Position numbers and translations under genes: made by a program | The notes under the pieces: generated by a model | The model's database searches: none | Told to the model about the DNA's origin: nothing | Seen by the model: the letters and a program-made list of their open reading frames with translations, nothing else | Shown here: piece by piece, positions 60,404-64,000 of the stretch | Numbering within the stretch: the stretch's first letter is position 1 | Layout of the letters: each line of letters starts with the position of its first letter | Source of the DNA: [Clostridium] hylemonae DSM 15053 | GTDB lineage: Bacteria > Bacillota > Clostridia > Lachnospirales > Lachnospiraceae | DNA length: 64,000 bases | NCBI RefSeq assembly: GCF_008281175.1 | Contig: NZ_CP036524.1 | Location: forward strand, 2,666,001-2,730,000 | Reading direction: 5' to 3'

Positions 60404-60692
60404 GTTTTTCTCTCTCCATTCGTGGTTTTTTCTGAAAATATTCCAGGCTTACCACAAAGTCAAAAGAGATTCGCAGCAAACACCCGGTCATATCCCCGTA
60501 ACCATCCAAATCCATCTAAAAGCGGGTGTTCTGACTTAGGCATCCTCACGGTATTCCGCCTTCCCATAAGTATACTTACAGTGACCTAATGGAATACCAC
60601 TCCTCCAATACAGCAACGGGTATTGTGCAGGATTCTCACCTGACTTCCCCTGCCGCCTTTTTTCAGACGGCCTTCTTTTAAATTGTCTGCCG
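60404..60692 (-). promoter_or_regulatory. Cobalamin riboswitch and leader of the corrin operon
   Basis: The minus strand carries the conserved cobalamin aptamer elements in order: GGCAGGGGAAGTCAGGTGAG then AATCCTGCAC (about 60625-60660), CACTGTAAGTATAC and GGGAAGG (around 60560-60585), and the 3' box GCCTAAGTCAGAACACC (about 60525-60543). The 3' box deviates from the usual AAGCCAGGAGACC. AACACCCG at the aptamer end can pair with CGGGTGTT (60479-60486), a switch helix. A further hairpin lies just before the cbiM ribosome site. No clear T-run terminator is present, so translational or Rho-dependent control is possible. Confidence 0.9.
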
Positions 60693-60714
60693 GATTTGAA
60701 CTAATTCATTATGA

Positions 60715-60743
60715 ATTCTAACATAATCCTTCCAAATAAGCAA
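60715..60743 (-). promoter_or_regulatory. Promoter of the riboswitch-controlled operon
   Basis: Minus-strand -35 TTGCTT (60738-60743) and -10 TAGAAT (60715-60720), 17-bp spacer. It overlaps the last codons and stop of cobK, and transcription would begin just ahead of the aptamer. Confidence 0.62.
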
Positions 60744-61491
60744 TCAGATATGACTTCGTTTCTTCCAGGCTCAGGCCGCTCTCTTTTGGCCTTCCTACGA
60801 CAACGAGCACAGCCCCGGTCTCCCCCGCCGCCTCTTTTTTCTCTTCATAGCCGCCGGCCTTCCCGGACTCCTTTGTCACAAAATACGCGGCGTCCGTATA
60901 CTTCAGCATGGCGGCATTCAGTTCTGTGGAAAAGGGGCCCTGCATGGCCATGAGATGCGCGCCCGTAAATCCAAGCGCTGTACTTTCTTCCACAGCCTCC
61001 TTCGTGGACAGAACACGGGCGTAACACCGTTCCCGGTAATCCGCGATCTCTGTGTAGAGCTTAAGTTCCTTACTCCCGGTGGATATAAAGATATTGCCCT
61101 CTGTCTCCTTCAGATAGTCCACCGCTTCCTTTACAGAAGCAACGTACACGACCCCGTCCTCGTCTTCCGCTGAGGACTGCCTCTTTCGCACACACCGGAT
61201 ATATGCGGTACCGCACGCCTTGCAGGCGCGCCTTATATTCTCTGTGGCCACTCTCGCGAACGGGTGGGTGGCGTCGACCGTCAGCGCGATATCGTGTTTT
61301 CTGATAAACCAGCAGATCTCTTCCTCATTCATTCTTCCTGCGCATACGGTGATGCTTCCGCCCTCTCCCACACATTCTTTCCCATATTCTGTAGCGGTAC
61401 TCACATATGCCTTCGCCCCCTGCCCCCTTAAAAGCTCCGCCAGTTCTCTTCCTTCTGTTGTCCCTGCAAACAGCAGTATCTTTGCGTCCAT
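60718..61491 (-). CDS. cobK: Cobalt-precorrin-6A reductase
   Basis: 257 residues, CobK/CbiJ family. LLFAGTTEGRELAELLRGQGA at the N-terminus, LTVDATHPFARVATENIRRAC, and YLKETEGNIFISTGSKEL match. It reduces the C18-C19 double bond with NAD(P)H. It is in a two-gene unit with cbiG, upstream of the riboswitch. Its stop overlaps the downstream promoter. Confidence 0.94.
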   Translation of the reverse strand: MDAKILLFAGTTEGRELAELLRGQGAKAYVSTATEYGKECVGEGGSITVCAGRMNEEEICWFIRKHDIALTVDATHPFARVATENIRRACKACGTAYIRCVRKRQSSAEDEDGVVYVASVKEAVDYLKETEGNIFISTGSKELKLYTEIADYRERCYARVLSTKEAVEESTALGFTGAHLMAMQGPFSTELNAAMLKYTDAAYFVTKESGKAGGYEEKKEAAGETGAVLVVVGRPKESGLSLEETKSYLIAYLEGLC

Positions 61492-61506
61492 CCTTTTCTC
61501 CTTCTC

Positions 61507-62583
61507 TTAAAAAGACAGTCTGCACCTGTCTCTGACGAGGGCAAACGTGGCTCCCTGTGCGCATATCTTAGGCTGGATAAGCTCTCCGTCCTGACAGAAT
61601 CGAAGCGCCGCCCGCTCGCATACATTGTCCACGCCCGTCACCCGCTCCACAAATTCGGAATGGGAGCTGACCGCTGATACCGTACTGAGCTGCTCTGCCG
61701 TAAATGTCTGAAACGGCACGCCGTATTCCGCCGCCAGCGCGATGAGCCCCGGCTCCTCTTTTTTGAGCTCTATGCTGGCAAAGGCCGCCAGCTGGCCGGG
61801 CAGGATCTTGTTTGCCTCAAGCACCTCCGCAAGTCCGGCTGACAGCTGCCCCTTCTCTGTCCCCTTCCGGCACCCGACGCCTGCCACAATACGGGGCTTG
61901 TGTCTCAGCCGCAGAACCGTATCTTCTGCCGTTTCTTCCCTGCTGTCCGACTCGTCCACGACCGCCACCGCATACGGGTAATACTTAAGTTCCCCGGGGG
62001 CTTTGCACAGACGCAGCTCCTCCGGCACAGGGCCGTCCACAGGGAAGGTACTGTAAAATCCGATCTCCTCCTGTTCCAGCACTGCCGCGGATATCTTCTT
62101 CGCAAGTTCCCTGCTCTCGATCACAAGCCCGTTCTTAAGCGCAAACATATCGACGGCAAACTTTCCCTGCACATCGGTCGCAGTGGTGATCACCGGCACA
62201 CCCCCGGTATATCCGGCTAGCTCCCGCGCAAGCTCCACTGCTCTTCCCGCATGTCCCGAAAGAAGCGGGATAATGTACTGTCCTTTTTCATCCATCACAA
62301 TGACCGGAGAATCTGTGAATTTATCCTGGACATACGCGGCAATAAAGCGCACCGCGATTCCCGCCGCTCCGATGAAGAGCAGCGCCTCCTTCTCCCAGAG
62401 TTCCCCTATAAGCCCCTTCGCATCCTCAGGGAGCGGGCGCAGCCCATACCGGCCGGCGAACAATTGCGGCGCATAACAGGCGCAGGCCGTCCGCCCTTTG
62501 GCATACTGCCTGCAAAGTGCGGCGCTCAGCCTGCTGCCTGCATCTGTAAAACTGATTATCGTTAAATTCTTATCTTCTTTCAT
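61507..62583 (-). CDS. cbiG: Cobalt-precorrin-5A hydrolase
   Basis: 358 residues. The N-terminal CbiG domain (IGAAGIAVRFIAAYVQDKFTDSPV, PLLSGHAGRAVELARELA) and the C-terminal CobE-like domain (RIVAGVGCRKGTEKGQLSAGL) are both present. It opens the delta-lactone and releases acetaldehyde, a hallmark of the anaerobic pathway. ATG 62583 starts the homology. No ribosome site precedes it, and a strong promoter ends only 6 nt upstream, so the mRNA may be leaderless. Confidence 0.93.
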   Translation of the reverse strand: MKEDKNLTIISFTDAGSRLSAALCRQYAKGRTACACYAPQLFAGRYGLRPLPEDAKGLIGELWEKEALLFIGAAGIAVRFIAAYVQDKFTDSPVIVMDEKGQYIIPLLSGHAGRAVELARELAGYTGGVPVITTATDVQGKFAVDMFALKNGLVIESRELAKKISAAVLEQEEIGFYSTFPVDGPVPEELRLCKAPGELKYYPYAVAVVDESDSREETAEDTVLRLRHKPRIVAGVGCRKGTEKGQLSAGLAEVLEANKILPGQLAAFASIELKKEEPGLIALAAEYGVPFQTFTAEQLSTVSAVSSHSEFVERVTGVDNVCERAALRFCQDGELIQPKICAQGATFALVRDRCRLSF

Positions 62584-62589
62584 GGCTGT

Positions 62590-62618
62590 ATTGTAAGTAA
62601 AAATGCTGTGAAAGTCAA
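62590..62618 (-). promoter_or_regulatory. cbiG promoter, possibly leaderless transcript
   Basis: Minus-strand -35 TTGACT (62613-62618) and -10 TACAAT (62590-62595), 17-bp spacer. The expected start point falls on or next to the cbiG ATG. Confidence 0.65.
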
Positions 62619-62632
62619 GTGCGCCGGCGCGG

Positions 62633-63106
62633 TCATCCTTCCCAGACAACGATCTCTCCGCACGCGATCTTCGCGCCTGAGCCGCCGGAGGGCTGCGTTC
62701 TGAAATCATCCGGCATATCGTGGACGATCACCGTTCTCCCGATCACCTCTTCCGGATAAAAACGCCCCGTATATACAGCCATCCAGGCGATGCCTCCCTT
62801 CACGAGCAGACTCGGCAGATCTCCCGCGTGTCCCGGATGCTCTTTCTTCCCCGGATTATAGTGTCCTTTTGCCCCTGCGAAGGCATCCTGCGCGTTTCCC
62901 GTACAGGATGTGCCCTCGTGAATGTGAAAGCCGAGAAACCCTCCGGAAGCCTGTTCCGTTTTTTCCGGTATGCCGTAGACTTCCGCCACGACTACCGTGC
63001 CGCCGTATGTACTGTAAAAATAAACATTGCCCCTGATATCCTCAAGTCCCGGCGCCCCTTTAAGCTTTGCGCGGGCTGCCGGCATTTCTCTTATAAATTC
63101 TTCCAA
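62633..63106 (-). CDS. sodC: Cu/Zn superoxide dismutase, cytoplasmic type
   Basis: 157 residues from TTG 63106 with GGAGG upstream. Copper and zinc ligands are all present (H61, H63, H82, H90, H93, D96, H129), and C68/C149 can form the family disulfide. The electrostatic-loop arginine of classical enzymes is Lys146 (SGGSGAKIACG). There is no signal peptide or lipobox, unusual for bacterial SodC, which is normally exported. It would dismutate superoxide if metallated. It has its own region, divergent from the deacetylase. Confidence 0.86.
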   Translation of the reverse strand: MEEFIREMPAARAKLKGAPGLEDIRGNVYFYSTYGGTVVVAEVYGIPEKTEQASGGFLGFHIHEGTSCTGNAQDAFAGAKGHYNPGKKEHPGHAGDLPSLLVKGGIAWMAVYTGRFYPEEVIGRTVIVHDMPDDFRTQPSGGSGAKIACGEIVVWEG

Positions 63107-63227
63107 TATTATAACCCTCCACTCCTGTCAGATATTGAGCCTGCTTCAATATGATATGCCTTAATGGGCATAATGTTTCCCGTTTTGAAATATAATTACA
63201 CAAATCATCGTACGATACGGAGCCGTT
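63107..63227. other. Divergent spacer between sodC and the deacetylase gene
   Basis: 121 bp. TATAAT at 63191-63196 is a possible plus-strand -10 without a good -35. No riboswitch or operator dyad was seen. Confidence 0.35.
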
Positions 63228-64000
63228 ATGAAATATCTCTCATCATACAAAAAATGGGGAAAAGTTCTGTTTATCTTTGCAGCAGCCTTTCTGGCCGGTA
63301 CGCTGGGCGCAAAGGCAGCAGAACATTTTACAGGAGAAAGCGTGCAGACCGCGGCGGACGGAAACTGGGGATTAAGCTTTCAGGAGGACGGACAGCCGCC
63401 GGCCGGCAATGCGACAGCCGATGAACTGAAGAAGTTTGACGCTTTCTTTAAAAGCGACACGGAAGACAAAGTGATCTACCTGACTTTTGACTGCGGTTAT
63501 GAAAATGGAAACACCGCCCCCATTCTCGACGCGTTAAAAAAGCATAAAGTGCCTGCCACTTTCTTTGTCGTCGGCAACTTTATATCTGAAAATCCGGAAC
63601 TGATCAAACGGATGAAGGAGGAAGGACACATCGTCGGAAATCATACATACACGCATCCCGACATGTCCAAGATCTCCACGAAGGAAGCATTTTCAGACGA
63701 ACTTGGAAAAGTAGAGACTCTCTATAAAGACATCACCGGAGAAGAGATGACAAAATATTACCGGCCGCCTCAAGGGAAATACAGCGAAGGCAATCTGCAG
63801 ATGGCTAAAGACATGGGATATAAGACCTTTTTCTGGAGTCTCGCCTACGTGGACTGGTACCAGGATAAGCAGCCGACCAAAGAAGAGGCTTTTGACAAAC
63901 TGCTGAAGCGGATCCACCCCGGCGCTGTCGTTCTGCTTCACAGCACCTCTTCCACAAATGCGCAGATTCTTGACGAACTGCTCACGAAGTGGGAAGAGAT
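63228..64000 (+). CDS. pdaA: Polysaccharide deacetylase (PdaA-like), 5' part, cut by window edge
   Basis: At least 257 residues from ATG 63228 (ACGGAG upstream), still open at the right edge. An N-terminal membrane helix or signal (VLFIFAAAFLAGTLGA) directs it outside the membrane. The NodB domain follows: motif 1 IYLTFDCGYENG with Asp-Cys in place of the usual Asp-Asp, motif 2 GNHTYTHPDMS with two metal His, motif 3 YYRPPQGKY, motif 4 AYVDWY and motif 5 VVLLHS. These are the traits of PdaA, which deacetylates muramic acid for spore cortex delta-lactam formation, or of related peptidoglycan deacetylases. Confidence 0.88.
   Translation, partial: MKYLSSYKKWGKVLFIFAAAFLAGTLGAKAAEHFTGESVQTAADGNWGLSFQEDGQPPAGNATADELKKFDAFFKSDTEDKVIYLTFDCGYENGNTAPILDALKKHKVPATFFVVGNFISENPELIKRMKEEGHIVGNHTYTHPDMSKISTKEAFSDELGKVETLYKDITGEEMTKYYRPPQGKYSEGNLQMAKDMGYKTFFWSLAYVDWYQDKQPTKEEAFDKLLKRIHPGAVVLLHSTSSTNAQILDELLTKWEE

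Overview
The window looks like chromosome from an anaerobic, gut-type Firmicute, most likely Lachnospiraceae (Clostridium cluster XIVa). The evidence is an NAD-linked trimeric [FeFe] hydrogenase with a sensory hydrogenase-like partner, an anaerobic (early cobalt insertion) corrin pathway, a Bacillus-like fructoselysine operon, AGGAGG-type ribosome binding sites with several TTG/GTG starts, and the codon usage. The species cannot be fixed from sequence alone. GC content by eye is moderate to high (about 55-60% in the corrin block), but it drops clearly between about 9.6 and 14.2 kb.

Layout. (1) 1-1948: the 5' part of a type I cas3 gene running off the left edge, so the rest of a CRISPR-Cas locus should lie to the left. 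(2) 2.2-9.6 kb: an Amadori-product (fructoselysine/psicoselysine) operon with frlR, frlD, frlO, frlN, frlM, frlC, frlB and a YesL-type membrane protein. Its promoter and candidate operators are visible. (3) 9.7-14.2 kb: an AT-rich accessory stretch with two TetR/flavoprotein cassettes, each with a textbook promoter and palindromic operator, a small membrane protein, a decayed acetyltransferase, an intact one, and coding relics. (4) 14.3-21.3 kb: a short GMP synthetase with a gutted glutaminase domain, a CofE-like protein, an XRE-type membrane regulator, a HAD phosphatase, an orphan zincin-like protein and glycerol dehydrogenase. (5) 21.4-30.0 kb: the hydrogenase operon (hydC, an ATPase-domain protein, an HndB-like protein, hydB, hydA), divergent from a cluster of DRTGG protein, ATPase-domain protein, HydS-like sensory hydrogenase, DRTGG protein and PHP phosphoesterase. 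(6) 30.0-30.2 kb: 61-bp tandem repeats carrying a GGGGTCAGGCCCC core. (7) 30.2-34.9 kb: a Ktr-type K+ uptake operon with its own sensor kinase and response regulator. (8) 34.9-60.7 kb: one very long operon, about 25 kb, headed by a cobalamin riboswitch. It runs from the CbiMNQO cobalt transporter through nearly every step from porphobilinogen to cobalamin, with an oligopeptide-type ABC importer embedded in it. (9) 60.7-62.6 kb: cbiG-cobK, with their own promoter upstream of the riboswitch. (10) 62.6-64 kb: a Cu/Zn superoxide dismutase, and a divergent polysaccharide deacetylase running off the right edge.

How the genes work together. The corrin operon imports cobalt (CbiMNQO), makes sirohydrochlorin (HemC, CobA-HemD, SirC), inserts cobalt (CbiK), and performs the ring methylations, contraction and amidations (CbiL, H, F, D, E-T, C, A, P, plus CbiG and CobK/CbiJ from the adjacent unit). 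It then attaches the lower ligand (CbiB, CobD, CobU, CobT, CobS, CobC). No corrinoid adenosyltransferase and no hemA/hemL/hemB were found in the window. The hydrogenase region pairs a catalytic NADH-linked hydrogenase with what looks like its redox or H2-sensing module.

Many start sites were moved downstream of the longest open frame to a position with a proper ribosome binding site. Those choices are stated per gene. No rRNA, tRNA, CRISPR array or intact insertion sequence was recognised.
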